A stretch of 64,000 nucleotides of DNA from Cloeon dipterum (Eukaryota; Arthropoda; Insecta; Ephemeroptera; Baetidae), in contig NC_088786.1 in assembly GCF_949628265.1 (NCBI RefSeq), positions 8,432,001 to 8,496,000 of the forward strand. The letters run 5' to 3'. Of the stretch, positions 25,471 through 39,000 are shown one piece after another. Made by a program: the position numbers and the translations under genes. Numbering within the stretch: position 1 is the first letter of the stretch; each line of letters starts with the position of its first letter. Below the pieces are notes generated by a model, which was not told the DNA's origin, made no database searches, and was given only the letters and a program-made list of their open reading frames with translations.

Positions 25471-25515
25471 TATTCAGCAGCAGTTTATCTCGGTCGCCTC
25501 TTACGACGTCTAAGA

Positions 25516-28500
25516 CTAAACATAGCAGTAATTCTTTGCACCCATGTTGAACTCGACTTCTTCCACTTCGTACAGTTGAATAATCTGAAACATGTGAGAT
25601 TTCTAATGAAAGCAGCCCATCGTCTGCTTCCCATCCTCACCGCAGCGATTTCTGCCGTCAGAACCTTTTCGGTTGACTCGTGCTTCTTCTTCAGCTTCTC
25701 CGTCTCCTTGGCTGCGCGGATCTTGGCCGTCTTTCGCTCCTCCATGAAGCGTTTCGTGTTGGTCTGCTGTTTCTCCTTCAGTCGACGGTCCTTGTCGTTT
25801 TTGGTCTTGAGCGTCTTGTCGTTGGCCACCTCCTTGGCGGTCTCCACGCTCACCTTGGACTGGGACGCCACCAGGTCCTTTTCGTCCCTGCGAACCAATC
25901 GTGATTTTACTTGGGGCACGCACTTTGGGCTAAAACACCAACTTGTCGAGACGGACTTCCAGCTGCTTGACCTGCGCCAACTGAGCATCAGACATGAGCT
26001 TTTTCAGCAGCTCCTCGCTGTCTTTCAGGTGAGCCTTGAGCATGGTCCACTCCTCCTTCAGCTGTCTTTCCACCATTTCCGACCACTGGGTCGTTTGTTC
26101 CTTTACGACCTTCAGTATGCTATCGTCCTTCATGATCTCTTCTGGCCTGGGAATTGAATTTCAGTTGAGAAATTGATTTGTTCTATTAAAATCTAAAATT
26201 ATTAAAAATTGGTTAATTTTTTCTGCAAAATAATATGTAAACTTAAAATGGGAAAACATCAAAGATTTTCAAGCAATCTAATTGTTCATCTCAATTAAAT
26301 ATTTTTTTCCTAAGAGAAATGAATTACTTTGGTCTTTTTTCGAAAATTTAAAATCAAGGCGTTTAAGACCTGTATTTTCTGTGTTTTTAATTTCTTTTTG
26401 CAATAAAATTTTAAACTCAAACTGTCCCTTTTAAGATATTGTTCGATGGAACGGTGAAAACTCAGGAAATTGAAACAATTTGACGGAAACATTTGTTTTT
26501 TAGACCATTAATAAATTGTATAAAATCAATTTTAATTTAGCGGTTTTCCTGATAAAAATTAATACTTGTTGCTTCCTGTAAGAGTTTAAGGATTCGTGGA
26601 ATAATTGTATGAATTTTTAATCTATATTTTTAATTATTGCTCAAGCATTTGAATTTCTAACACAGAGCAAAGAATTTTTTATTGAATTCAGTTGAGAATT
26701 TTTCCAGGACTTACTTTCTTCCCTTGCCCAGCTTTTCAGCGGCAGCAGTGTGATTCTTCTGGAAAGTCTGTCGTTCTTTCAAGTGCTTCTTGCGCATGGT
26801 CTCTAGCTCCTTTTGCTGCTTCTTGCCCACCTTTGCGAACCCTTTCTCGTTCCTAAGGCTTTCAACGGTGATTTCTTCGAATTTGATTTCAAGAGCTGGA
26901 GTTTAAATGAAAATAAAAACTCTTTTATGTATTTTAATTTTGAGATCATACCCTTTTTCTTCTCAGCTTCAGCAGCTTTAGACTAAAAATAAAATTTCAT
27001 CAATTAAATTAATTATTGAAATTTAATTTTAAATAAATTACATCGACTTTCGCATCTTGAATTCCCATCGATTTCATCTGCTCGTCTCGCTGCTCCTGAG
27101 CTTTGGCGAACGCCTTTGGATCGGACAAAGCAGCCATGAAGTCTGAAAATTTATACGAAAGAGGGTTTATTTAATTGAAAATAATTAATTTTAAATAATA
27201 TTCTCACCTCCGAGACCGTCGGGAACGTAGATCTTGAGTTCGATGTTACAGAACAGCATGGGCAATGCCATGGGGAAGTTTCCTTCCGTTCGCAGCGAAA
27301 TATGCCGGTAGCCTGCTTGCAAACCGTCCAGCGGCAAGATTCGCTGACCGAGCAACTTGCCGTTTTCATCAAAGACGCCGAATCTGAGCACGGCCAAGTC
27401 AGGCATCACAATCTGCAGGACGGAAGTAACATCACATTTATAAAATTTTTCAAAAGGACAGAGATGACTAGCAATCATGTTTTTTTCTGGAAATGGGAAA
27501 ATCAACTCAAAATCGTAGCTATAAAAGCTTAAAATCCGTATGAGAAATAAAACTGGACGGGAATAAAACGAAATTCTGGTAAAAATTTCAAACCTTTTAC
27601 CACCCGTGGAAAAAATATTTGATGGACATAAAACTACAATCCCGCCAGCTAAAACTCCAGCTTACTTTACGAAACAAGAAAGGATCTTCATTGTAAACAG
27701 GATTCAAGCCGTTGAGAGGCACCAGTCTGGTCCTGAATTCCTTCCTGATGGTGTCAGCCGGCAGACCGTACATGTCCACCTCCACGTAGGTGCCCACTTT
27801 CTTATCAGACAAGAACTGACCTGCAATGACCTGCGTGACAAAGTCAAACAATTTTAATGACCTCTGGAAAAACGTATTAAATGTTGTGTATTAATACCTG
27901 CACGGAACACTGGGCAGCGATGACACCGTCCACAGAGGTCTCGGCGAAGGGGTCGAAGCTTCTGTCCACTCGCCGCATGAACTCTGGCTTCAGCAGGTAG
28001 CCGCAGTTGCCGTTGTACTCAAACTTGCCCTGGTTCAGCTGCATCGGCAAATCGGGCGTTTGGAAGTTCAGCGACACCAACTGGCACCCAGCATTCCAGA
28101 AGACCTATTTTTCATTAGGAAATAAATTTTCTATTACATTTTTCCGAAATCGTTTCGAAAAATGTATCAAAATTGTTCAGTTTTTTTACACACACAAAAA
28201 ATATTTTGATATATATTTTATATTTATATTTATATATATATATTATATTAATAAAATTTTATAAACTTATAAATTTTTAGTTTTTTGCTTTACGGATCAT
28301 TATCCTTTAAAAAAGCTCTCAGGACGAAACACAACCGATTTTTCTCATAGTAAATTGACCCATACTAATCAATTATTTGACTCATAGAATATTGTCTAAG
28401 AACCAATTTTCGTCTAATTTGGTAAAAACTGTTCTTTGAATATTTTCTTCTCATTTTCTTTAAATTCCTATGAGTTGCTAATATCGTCGAATCAAAAAAT

Positions 28501-31500
28501 TTGCATCAGTAAACACATATTCGATATAGTTTAGTAAGCATTAAGTCAAATCCTGAGAGGGTTTCCTTGTAGTAAGATGAACGGACCTGAGGCATGTAGT
28601 TGGAAGAGTCCACGCGGGCGCCTTTGGGATAGATTCGGCTGATCTGCCTTTTGTTGTAGTTGACAAAGTCGATACCGTTGGTTTTGATGAAGTTCATACC
28701 AGCGTTCTCAGCAAAGGATGACATGTTGTGGTGAATATTCTTTTCTGAAATTAAAACAGGGTATGACAAAAGGGCAGGCAATATTGTTTTTCAAGAATTT
28801 CAGGAAAATAACCACATTTTAAACCAGGGTTCGCAAACCCCACAAAAAATTTCCGAAGCATGTTATTTATGTAATATATCTTTAATAATTTATTAGTATG
28901 ATGTATTATTATAAAGATTTTCGCGTTAATTTTGGGAAATTTAGAGAACCAAAAATTTAATTGAGACTAATCTATTATAATCCTTGTATATATTTTAAAA
29001 ATAAATTTTGCACGCCAAGCTTTCAATACTTTTTTAATGGTCTAGGTCTATTGAGAAACATTTGAAGAAATATTTCGGACTCTTCTTGCATTTTTGTCAG
29101 AATAAAATATGTAAAAAATTAGACCGTTTTTTTCGAATATTTGAGCTTACTGATCGCGGCATCAAAGCCCTGGAACTTGACGGGCTGAGCGTAGTTGACC
29201 ATCGAGGAGAGCCAGGGATGCACATTGGTTGTAGAGCCGGTGTGAGCGGGCATGGCAGCTCCCTCAGGTCCACCTTCAGCGCCTGGCGCACCTTCTGCAG
29301 CAGGCTCGTTCGGATCAGGCAGCTTTGAGAGAAAATTATACGGATCTCTACATTAAATAATTATTAACTCTTGTACTTGATCCTTTGGTGGAGCGACAGC
29401 TGAAGCGTCTTCCTTTTCTTCGTTATCCAGAACCAGTTGGCCCTTCAAGAAAAGTTCCATCTCAGCCTTTTCCTGATCCGGCTTCATGCGCTTGTTCTTG
29501 ATGAGGATTTTTCGCTTCATGGCACTAGGAGGGGGCAGCGGGCATCCAGGCTCGAGCTGAAATGAATTACAATCATCAAGTCTAATATATTAAAAAGTAC
29601 AATTAATCTCACAGGGTAGCCAGGCATTGCCTCCTTCAGTAGAAGGTCGCCGAAAATTTCGTCGCAATATTTGGCCATTTTGTACTGCTGGCTTTTGCAG
29701 CAGTGGTTTTCAAAAGACAAGATGATCGGGTAGTCGGACGTCACAAAAGCGCAGTCACGAATGGCAATAATTGCCTCCTGTAATTTATAAATTTTATTAG
29801 AAACAAATAAATAGGGTTGGGAAAAGCAGACAGTTTTTTACGAAAAAAAAGATTATTATGTTTCCAGCGGTTTTCTTGCTATAAAAATTTAGGGGGTAGC
29901 CACTATTAAGTTTCACCTGGAATTATCTTTGGAATAGTGCTTAAATAGATCAAATTCAGTTTTTTAAAGATGAATTTGGATTAATTTCTACAAATGGGTA
30001 AATCTGAACTCATTAATAATTTTTTTAATTGGAATCAAATACAAAAATACTTGGGAAAAACCAACCAAATATTTTTTAGAAAAATCTTTCACATTTTCTT
30101 CCTTTAAATGTGTTTAAACGGCTTCAATATAGTAATTTAGACGATACTTTAGACGTTTTTTGGTAGTTTTTGACTCAGAAGATATTTATTTTGACTCAAA
30201 TAGTCTTAGGATTGTGAGATTTAATCTCATTTGGGATCAAAACATGAGTAGAAAAAAATCCTTTTAAATATACCGATCAGGAAAAATATTTTCAAAAAAA
30301 TCAAATAATCAAGGAAAATAGAATACTTTGTAAGAGATGTCGGTGCACATGGCTTTTCCGTGAGTAATAATCGGCTCTTCGTCTTCGCCCTTTCCGTCCC
30401 AGCAATCGAGCTCGACGCATCGGCAGCCGGCCAGCAAGGTCTGACGGTACATCTCGGCTGTACTTTTGCCACCAAACTGACGGCCGGAGAGGTAGGTGTT
30501 GTGGGACGAGTTGACGTAGTAGTGCGCCAGAGGCTGGTCCATGTCCATGTACATGTCGAGCCGATCCAAGAACACCGGCGCGTTTTCGTCGCTCATCAGG
30601 TAATTAATCATTCCATCCCTGCTGATTTTCACTAAATTTTTAATTTTTTAAATTAAAAATATTGGCTGAATAATTTCACTAACGCTCTTTCTTTAGATCT
30701 TCATTATTTTCGTAGTCATTTATGATTTCTGTACATCTTTTCTCGCTGTACAGAGGATACAAGATTTCGTTTAGCCGCGGATCTCGCTGCTTTTCGTTCA
30801 TGAAGGTCACCAGTTGTTGCAGAGTGACAAAATCTTTGCCTCGCGTTCTAAAAACATGCATGAAATCACCATAGAAAATTTTTTAGATTTTCACATCATC
30901 TGGAAGAGTTCGTCGATGTCGTTTCTCGGGCAAATTTTGTGGTACAAGGCGTAGAATTTATCAAAAGTGAACTCTTCGATGTCCATAGCATCACCCTGGA
31001 TCACAATATGAATAATGGCTGCAAATGTTGGAAGCCGTGTAATCTTTCACCTTGCCGTTCGGAAGTCCTAATTCTGCCAAGCTGGAGTAAACGAGCTTCT
31101 CGGTTTTTCCAGAGGCAAAAGTCTTGGTAATAACTTTCACGGGCATTTGACCCTTGGCGTTGACCAGGAAGCGGAGTCTCATCCAACTAAAATCAAGACT
31201 GTGTTAATATCATACACAAATAAATATAAAAAACACACTGTTTCATCAAACTGATTCGCGGACACACATTGTACGCCTTGTTGTTGTGGGTTATATCTCG
31301 CAAGCCTTGCTGCCATTTCTGTTAGAAAATTTATTTAATTTGTAAAAATTTTCCAAAATTTCTTTAAAATCGTCTCTTTATACCTTTGCTGTGTCTGCAT
31401 CAGGGCAAATCACGTGGAGGTAATTAATATTGACGTAATCGGCACCGCTGCAGATTGTCAAACTCTTTTCGTCAACGTTGTTTCCGTGGTTTTTAATCAA

Positions 31501-32538
31501 AGTACTCAGCAGTTTTGGATTCTGAGTAGAACTGATTTTTGGACCATTTCAATCATTATTATTATATTTCACTCACAGTAGGCATTCCACCATAGCGAAT
31601 ATCACAAACTTGAGCCAACTCTTGCACGTCACCTTCCTAAAATACCAAAAGTTAAAAATCACATTCATTGTTCATTCTCAAGGGAAAAATATAATAATGG
31701 TGTGCTCCTGTTTAACTGTGACGCAACCGTCCTGTTTTAAATGTTAAGCCGGTTGCATAATAAAACGTATCCAATTATAAAATTCACTACGGTGTTTATT
31801 ATAACAATAATGAAAAAAATTAATAAAAAATCTTAGATGGCAATGAAAAATTTATATTATTGACTGTCCAATCAAAAAGTGCCAGCCACCAGGACATATA
31901 ATTTCACCGGTTACGTCAACCACCACCTAAAATTGCGCAGTTGAGACCTTTAAAAATATGCAATTATTGTATTCATGGATTTTTAGCAGATTTGGATGGT
32001 TTCAGATGGTTAAAAGTATGGCTTCAACGGCTTATATTTTCATAATTTGTGCTCATTCAATGGTCTCATAACGATAGGGGTTTCAGAAAAAAATACTGTC
32101 TTATAATTTCACAGCCCTCTTTAAATGTAAAGAGGCAAAATAAGAGGTTGTAGGAAAACAAGCAAATATGCCATAATTAAATTTTTGAGTCTTTCATTTT
32201 CAACGTTTTGAATTTGATAAGTATTTCTCGTTCTCAATGTCTTTAAAGCACTTAATTCTGATCACGTGCGGTGCACTGGCAACTATTGGATTTTCCTCAC
32301 CTTGCTGGGGCTTTTCCAATACACAAAGAAGCCATAGTCGTCGACTTTAAATGTGCAGGCCTGCTCGTAGTCGTAAGATTCTTTTTCCTGCGATCGATTT
32401 CCCAAATAAAATTCAATTCAACTTCTTCAAAAAAATAAATAGAAAGAACATCACCTCGGTCCAGCGGTCACCGACGATTCCCTGCTGCAGAAAATCAGGA
32501 ACCGGGATGCGCCAGTTGAATTCGTACTTCTTAGTCAT
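25516..32538 (-). CDS. norpA: Phospholipase C beta, norpA / PLCB4 type
   Basis: Gq-coupled phosphoinositide phospholipase C, the phototransduction enzyme in insect photoreceptors. Twenty-two exons (starts descending): 32538-32455, 32387-32301, 31636-31577, 31521-31384, 31318-31239, 31186-31051, 30995-30895, 30847-30684, 30631-30327, 29777-29613, 29556-29377, 29322-29151, 28744-28587, 28104-27898, 27830-27666, 27412-27208, 27142-27042, 26982-26952, 26895-26715, 26146-25943, 25887-25641, 25584-25516. They encode 1,079 residues. Domains in order: PH (from MTKKYEFNW), EF hands ([20 protein letters not shown]), X box with catalytic H327 (SSHNTYL) and H374 (HGKAMCTD), acidic linker, Y box ([20 protein letters not shown]), C2 ([14 protein letters not shown]), and a basic coiled-coil CTD typical of PLC-beta. 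The C terminus NYCYV could bind a PDZ domain. The N terminus and linker match the PLCB4/norpA class rather than Plc21C. All catalytic residues are present. Confidence 0.95.
28198..28262. repeat. AT-rich low-complexity tract in a norpA intron
   Basis: A run of TATA/TTTATA words in the 482-base intron between norpA exons 13 and 14 (28105-28586). It is simple sequence with no other content. Confidence 0.75.
29778..30326 (-). other. norpA intron 9
   Basis: A 549-base AT-rich intron inside the X-box region of norpA. It interrupts the frame after [12 protein letters not shown]. Nothing else is visible. The intron between exons 2 and 3 (31637-32300, 664 bases) is likewise empty, and so is the one between exons 19 and 20 (26147-26714). 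Confidence 0.5.
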
Positions 32539-33007
32539 GGCTTCCTAAAATCTGACGCCGCGGCGACACAAGATCAAACTGCTGCTGCTGTTGCGAAATT
32601 AAAAATTCAAAGCGGAGTCATTCGCGAAAAAGCTGAAATTTCGGAAATGAAGCGGACGCAGTTGAATCGAATTAAGCTTACAGACCTAGCGGCTCGGGCC
32701 AAGGTGCTTAGAGCACTGAGCTCGGGCTGCCTGGACAGGGGTGGCCGCACGAGCCGACGGAAGCCCTACTCGCGAAAACGTGAGGATTCTTAACAAGTGA
32801 GCCAATAATACTCGTAATTCTCGAACATTTCATATATACTTTATTGACATAGATTTAAATTAATACATATGGAATCAAACCGAGGAATGCCTCTCTGATC
32901 ACATGTTTGTAACTATAGGTACGAAAAATAACAACTTCAACTTTGAGTCAGCAAAAAGCTGTCAACAAAATGCACCTGGTGTATGGGATTCATTTTTCCA
33001 CATTTTT
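32539..33007 (-). promoter_or_regulatory. norpA promoter region and WASHC2 3' flank
   Basis: The two minus-strand genes are separated by 469 bases. The WASHC2 3' UTR probably ends at the minus-strand AATAAA (plus-strand TTTATT, 32840-32845). The GC-richer rest (32540-32790) should hold the norpA promoter and 5' UTR. On the minus strand, TAATTCGATTC (32664-32674) matches ten of the eleven positions of the Pax6 P3/RCSI site TAATYNRATTA found in insect phototransduction promoters. No TATA box is obvious. Confidence 0.45.
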
Positions 33008-36000
33008 TCACATTCCACCGAGAAGTGGGTCGTCAAAAAGGTCATCGGATTTCTTTTTCTCCTGCCCTTTTGGCTGGGCTTGCTGCTTTGGTGGAGCCTT
33101 TGAGGCTACGGACGAGCCGAACAGATCGTTTTCCTCATCGTCCAGGTCTCCAAACAATGCGCTAGATTTTTTCTTCACAAGTTCCTAAAAACAGATATAT
33201 AAGAAATTAAGAAAGCATACTTCAAGTTTCAAGTAGGGTTTGCACGATTCCGTCCAGTTTCTTTCACGAATGTGTTTCCGAAAAAACATTAAAAATCAAA
33301 TAAAAACTGAAAAATCCGAAAACTTTGATACCCGAGCAGGACAAGACAACACATTAAAATATTTATTGAAGAACATGACGAGTCAGGGAAATACTTTACC
33401 AGGACGGGAATGAAAAATCATAGTATTATTACCTTCTTTTGCTTGATGATATCTTGCTTTGAAGAATCCTCAAACAGATCCTTAGAAGGCTCTTTGGAAG
33501 CAGAGGCCGGCTCTGCTTTTTGAATCTTCTCCGCTTGTTTGGGAACCGTTTTGTGTACGGAGCCGAAAAGATCGTCGTCATCATCGTCATCTTCAGCAAA
33601 CAGGTCATGGACTTGGTTCTTCACTTGGGTCGGGGGACTGGCTGATTTCTCCTTGACCACTTTCTGGTTATGCTCTGGTTTTGGAGTTGATATGCTTTTG
33701 ATTGGTGCGCCAAAAAGATCATCGTCGTCCTCGTCCTCGTCAAAGAGAGAAGCAGGCTCGTCATCTGTGATATTCTTCTCTGGGCCGAGATTTTCCACGG
33801 CTTTGTTAAACTCTAACGAAGAGTCTGGAGTGAGGAAAACCTCGGCTTTGTCGGGCGAAGAAATCGCCTGCTCCTCTTTCGACTGATGCGTCTCGAAAAA
33901 CAAATCTGATGAAGAGTTTGGAGAGAGTGCATCGGAAAAAAGGTCATCGTCCCCGAAAATGTCATCACTGGTTTCAAGAGGAGGCGGCTCAGAGTTGAAG
34001 ATGGCTTTTGGAGTTTCGATTGCACTGGGTTTGGGCGGACCAAAGAGGTCATCTTTCTCAAATATATCCGTCACTTTTAAGCTTTCCTGATTGGAAATCG
34101 ACGCTTTTGGCAAGTCAGGTGGCGCCATGGCGACAGGAGCGAAAAACAAATCAACCGGACTTTTCGCAACACTGCTGGCGAACAGATCGTCGCTTGGTGT
34201 GTCAAGCTTTTCATTCGGCAATGGTGGAGGTTCAAAACTTAATCTAGCATCCACCTTGGGTTCGTTGGCCGGCACGGGATCATTGAACAAGAAATCGTCT
34301 TCGTCGCCGAAGAGGTCATCAATCTTGCTAGGCAGGGGTGGCGGCTCCATGAAAATCGATGACGGACTCACCTCCAACTCGCCAAAGCGTGGCACTTCTT
34401 TTACAACAGGCGGAGGACTCTTCTCCTCCGCAGGCATCGCTGGGGGAACGTCGGGAACGATGAACAAGTCGTCCTCGTCTGTGGCTGGAGAGACCGGATT
34501 CGATGTGCTGGGATCACTTGGACTTTCGACCGACGCTTGTCTCCCCTTGCGAGTTGGTGGCTTTCGTTTTTGCTTGATTTTAATTCGGTCCTGCAAGGAA
34601 AATCGAAACGAGTGTTATTTTAATTACTATAGAGATGAGAATTTAATTACAATTAATTAAAAATTTCACCAATATTGTCGTTTATTAACAAATTGTTAAA
34701 TTCTGCATTGTTTGTAGGGATATACACTTTTTGAGGCAATTTTTTACAGAAAGTCTATCGTTGTTTTTTTAAGAAATGTTCGTAATGGATTTATTTTGCT
34801 TCAAGTAAAATAATATTTTTTGCAATAGAGATACAGGTAACTTTTACCAAAACTGATGTTTACTTTTGTTTTTTAATTAAAATCTTCAAATTAAAATTGT
34901 TTATCCGACACGGTTCCTAACAAAAGGCAAGAGAACTTTTTTTTAACTATTTAGACTATTCAAAAGCAAATAAAGTTAAAAGTGGATTAAGTTTGTGAAC
35001 CCTTAATTATTTAAAAAAAATTCAACTGTTGAATTTTGATTCTATTATTTTCAAATGAAATTATAAATGTTGGTGGCAAAAGATGACTCGAAATTCTCAA
35101 CAGGCTGGGAGGAACCACTTTTCCTTTTAGGGACAAATGTCTGGAGTTTCAATGAAAACCTCTGTGCGGGGAAGGAAAGACGGCCACATTGGAAAATTCA
35201 CAGCCACGTACCTTTCCGGGATGGAGAAGTTGAGAACTGCTAACAGGGACATTATCAAAACTGGCAGATTCGCCAGGTGTTTCCTCCTCTGTGGCTGGAG
35301 TGTGTTCCACTAGGGGAGATGAAATTTCTTCTGCAGGTGGGGAAAGTGGGGGAGTCTCCTTGAGTGCACTGGGGGATGGTGTTTCCGGGGACAAGGGGGT
35401 TGGAGTCTTAAGGGGTTTGCTCCCGGGAAGCAGGGCTAGGGGGTTGATTTTGAGGGAGAGTCCTCTTCGCACGGCACTTTGCGGGGGAGCTGGGGATTTT
35501 TTTTTAGTATATCTACAGCGAAAATAGAAAAAAATCATTACCTGATTTTGATTCCTGATGAGATGCAGCTTTTTCCGTGTCTTCAAGTTGATTAGTTAGC
35601 ACCTTTTCAGGTTTTTCAAGTCGCTTCTTTTCTTCTGTTTCTGGAGATTCGAATAAATTGACTACTTTTGGTGTTTCTTTGGTCAGCACTAAGTTCAGAC
35701 GCTTCTTGATTTCAGTCGTATCAGTGGAAACGATTTTAGGTGCAGGCTTTTCCTCAATTTTCGGTTTAACTATTGATTTTTGCACCTCTTCCGGTTTCGG
35801 AGTAACTATTTTTTCTTCCACTGGCGCAATTGTTTTAGGCTGACTGAAAATGTCTTCAAGAGCAGATTCTGGTTTTTTAGCTGGTTTGAACAAATCCTCA
35901 GTTTCATCCCCGAAAAGACCTTTACTGCTTGAAGATGGGTTTGAGGCGGAAAATATATCTTCGTCACTGTCAGAATCGCCAAACAGAGAAAGCTTCTTAG

Positions 36001-39000
36001 GAACTGGCTTTGTAGCACCAATCACGTTTGTACTGCTGTTGATAGCAGGGGGTTTATCTGCGATTGAATTTGTTGGCGGCTTTATAAAATCATCATCTTC
36101 CATGGAATCGCCGAACAACGAAGATTTGGAAGAATTGTTTCCAAGCACGACTTTGCTTGGAGTTTCCTTTACAACAGGCGGCGCAGCAAATAAATCTTCG
36201 TCAGAGTCATCGTCAAAGAGACCACTGAAATGCAAAAAAAAAAACTTAAACTAGGTGACGACTACAAATAGAATTGGGAATTTCTGTCTGTTTTTAGGTA
36301 CCAAATCAGAGCTTGTAAAAATTTTCAGACAAGAAAAATAATTTTAGTCGAGAATAATTTAAGTACATACACCAGCTAAACTGTTTAAATGTTGCGAAGA
36401 ATTCTTTGTCAAAATAATTTGGGAGTCAAAAGTAGCTCCCAAATCATCCAGTTTCATTGATAAAAAGTCTTAAAATCCCGACCTAAATATTAATTTAAAA
36501 CAGTCATCTTACATATTTGGTTTTGTAGGAGCGAGCGGGCTGGCCAGTTTACTAACAACAGGAGATTGAGCGGGCTGAACTGGTTCATCGAAAGAGCCTT
36601 TAGACGACGTAGACGGCGGTCTTTGCTTTGGTAGCATTGGCTTGTTATTGCCAAAAATTGACACAGCACCAGCGGGCAGCTGAAGGTTTTTTAGCATTGT
36701 GAAAAATTGTAAGACTGATAATGTTATCTTCAAACACGAAACTAGATTTTTGAAACATAACAATACCTTTAGAGGGGGCTTGCTCGCAGAGTTTTCACTG
36801 CTGGTTTGCTTAGGCTGAGGAGCTTCGTCAAAAAGATTATCATCTTCGTCAGCGAAAAGATTTCCTCGCTCCTCATCTGCAAAATTATTGAGTAAATCGA
36901 TTTGTTTATGAACGATTAGAAATTAAATTCTAACCAAGTTTGGATTTTCCAGCGATTTTATCGCTTTTGAAAAGATTAGCACCAGAGCCAAATATTGTGT
37001 CATTTCCCTCTTCTTCGTCTTCTTGTCCCCCAAACAGTGGCGGGGGCTCTGAAGCAGATGTTTAGTTCTGATTGTTTAATAGAATTAAATTTTGTCACCT
37101 CTTTGATCGTAAGCAGACATAAGGGAGCGAAATTTGGGCTGCGTAACCTGGACCTCAGCTTCAGACGGCGATTCACCGCCGACCGTGGCTGCGAGTTCAT
37201 TGATGAAGGAGGATTTCTGGGACGACTGATTACTTTGTTGAGTTCCAACTGACGCAGACCGTGCGTCTTCCTCACTCGATATTGAGGGATCAAATGAGCT
37301 GCTGCCCCAATTCTGAAAGGTATTGTGAAATTTCAAAATTTCATTTTCTTTCATAGACACATTAATTTATGTTTTCTTCCACTGAAATAGAAAAATTATT
37401 TATTACAAATTTCATTAATTCTAAATAACAAATACGATGGACGAACTTTGTACTTCGAGTATATTTCCTTACCAAATTTGGACAGGTATGGACTTACCTA
37501 AAAATTTTAGTATTGTTTCTAACTTTATTTAAGAGAAAAATTGGTCTGGTATTGTTTCGCAAATTTACAAAAAAAACACCATGGGTACGTTCCGTTCTAA
37601 CATGCAAGTTTTTATGCCAAAAACGTCTACATCAAATTTTATGATATTAAAATTTAAGTCAAATTTAAAAAACATTTTAAGAACTTTAATAAGCTGAAAC
37701 TATCAGATGAACAGAGCCAATAATTGCAAAATATTGATAGACTTCCATTCAACCATTCTAATTTTGTGGAATTATTCTCAAGAAAAAAATTTACTTTTCG
37801 GGAAATTGTGTATAAGAAAAAAATCATTCAAGTCAGGAATTATTTGTTGTTTTTGTCAGGAAATCAGAAGTATGAAATTGCAATACATTATCGGAGATCT
37901 TGTTTAAATAATTTACTTTGGATAACTATACATACTTCTAATATTGCCTCCATTTTTAAGTTCTGGTCTGGTTTCAACCCTTATATTGTGATGGGAGCCC
38001 TTTATGCAGTTGGACGCAAATTCACGATTAACGAAGAATGCTTGTCACGGCTTTCACATTTTAATTTTTCATAAAAGTTGAATCACCTCCTCGCGATTTA
38101 GAACTATGATTGCAAATGCTGTGATAAACGAATCAACTTTCTACCATTTCCTTGTACGTGATAAGAACTATTTCAAGCGAAGCAAACATTGATCTCCATA
38201 TTTTACCTTGTGTGTTACTCACTCTTAGTGATTCATACCATAATATATTATTTTAATTTTAAGCCCTAATTAAATCAAATGAAAAAATAAAGCTATAGAT
38301 ATAAATGGTTAAATTTTTAAATCAAGTGCAAGTGTTTTCAAACTCGCGGAATAAGTTTTTATAAGAATTAACAATATTTGATTCCTTCTTACCACTTCAA
38401 CGGGCATTGTAGGTTCTTTAGAATCTGCCACAGCTGCTGGCCGAAGTCCAATGTAATCGTCCTCCTCAAACTCCTTAGATCCAATTACGAAGGGTATTTT
38501 AATGCCGAGAGTTGGATTTTTCACTTGAAACGCGGGCTTGCTACTGAAAATAAAATTAACGAAATTTACAATTTGATTTAATAATAAATATTGTCCTTAC
38601 TTTAATTGCTCGTCATCAGATTCGTTTGCCTTAGGAACTTCTATGAAATCAAAATTCTCATCTAAAAACGCTAGGCTGTTCCGCAGCACTTCATCTCGGA
38701 CCTTTTTGTTTCTTTCCTGCAAAGAGTAAAAATGAAAAGCCTAGAGTTGAATTACTCTATATTATCTTGACGCGTATTATTAATAGGCAAATGTATGGGG
38801 CAGAACCATAATAAAGATTATTTTGAAACTAAAAATAACCTTCACAGTTCACACTAGTCTGATCCTGAAACGAGTTTGTTTTGAAATACGAGAAATGCGA
38901 TGTGATTTATTACCGCAGCACTTATTTCCGGCTCAATTTTTCTCTGCTCAGCGGCAATAACTGGTTCCTCTTCTGCAACTCGGTTCTCCATGAACTGTTG

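Noticed and set aside
25576-26157. A 193-codon plus-strand frame over the norpA 3' exons
   Set aside because: It is antisense to the Lys/Glu-rich C-terminal exons of norpA and includes their introns, so it is a shadow.
33539-34660. Serine-rich plus-strand frames in the WASHC2 locus
   Set aside because: They mirror the acidic Asp/Glu repeats of WASHC2 on the other strand.
37707-38074. Plus-strand open frames in WASHC2 intron 4
   Set aside because: AT-rich codons, no family likeness and no splice support. Best read as chance frames in an intron.
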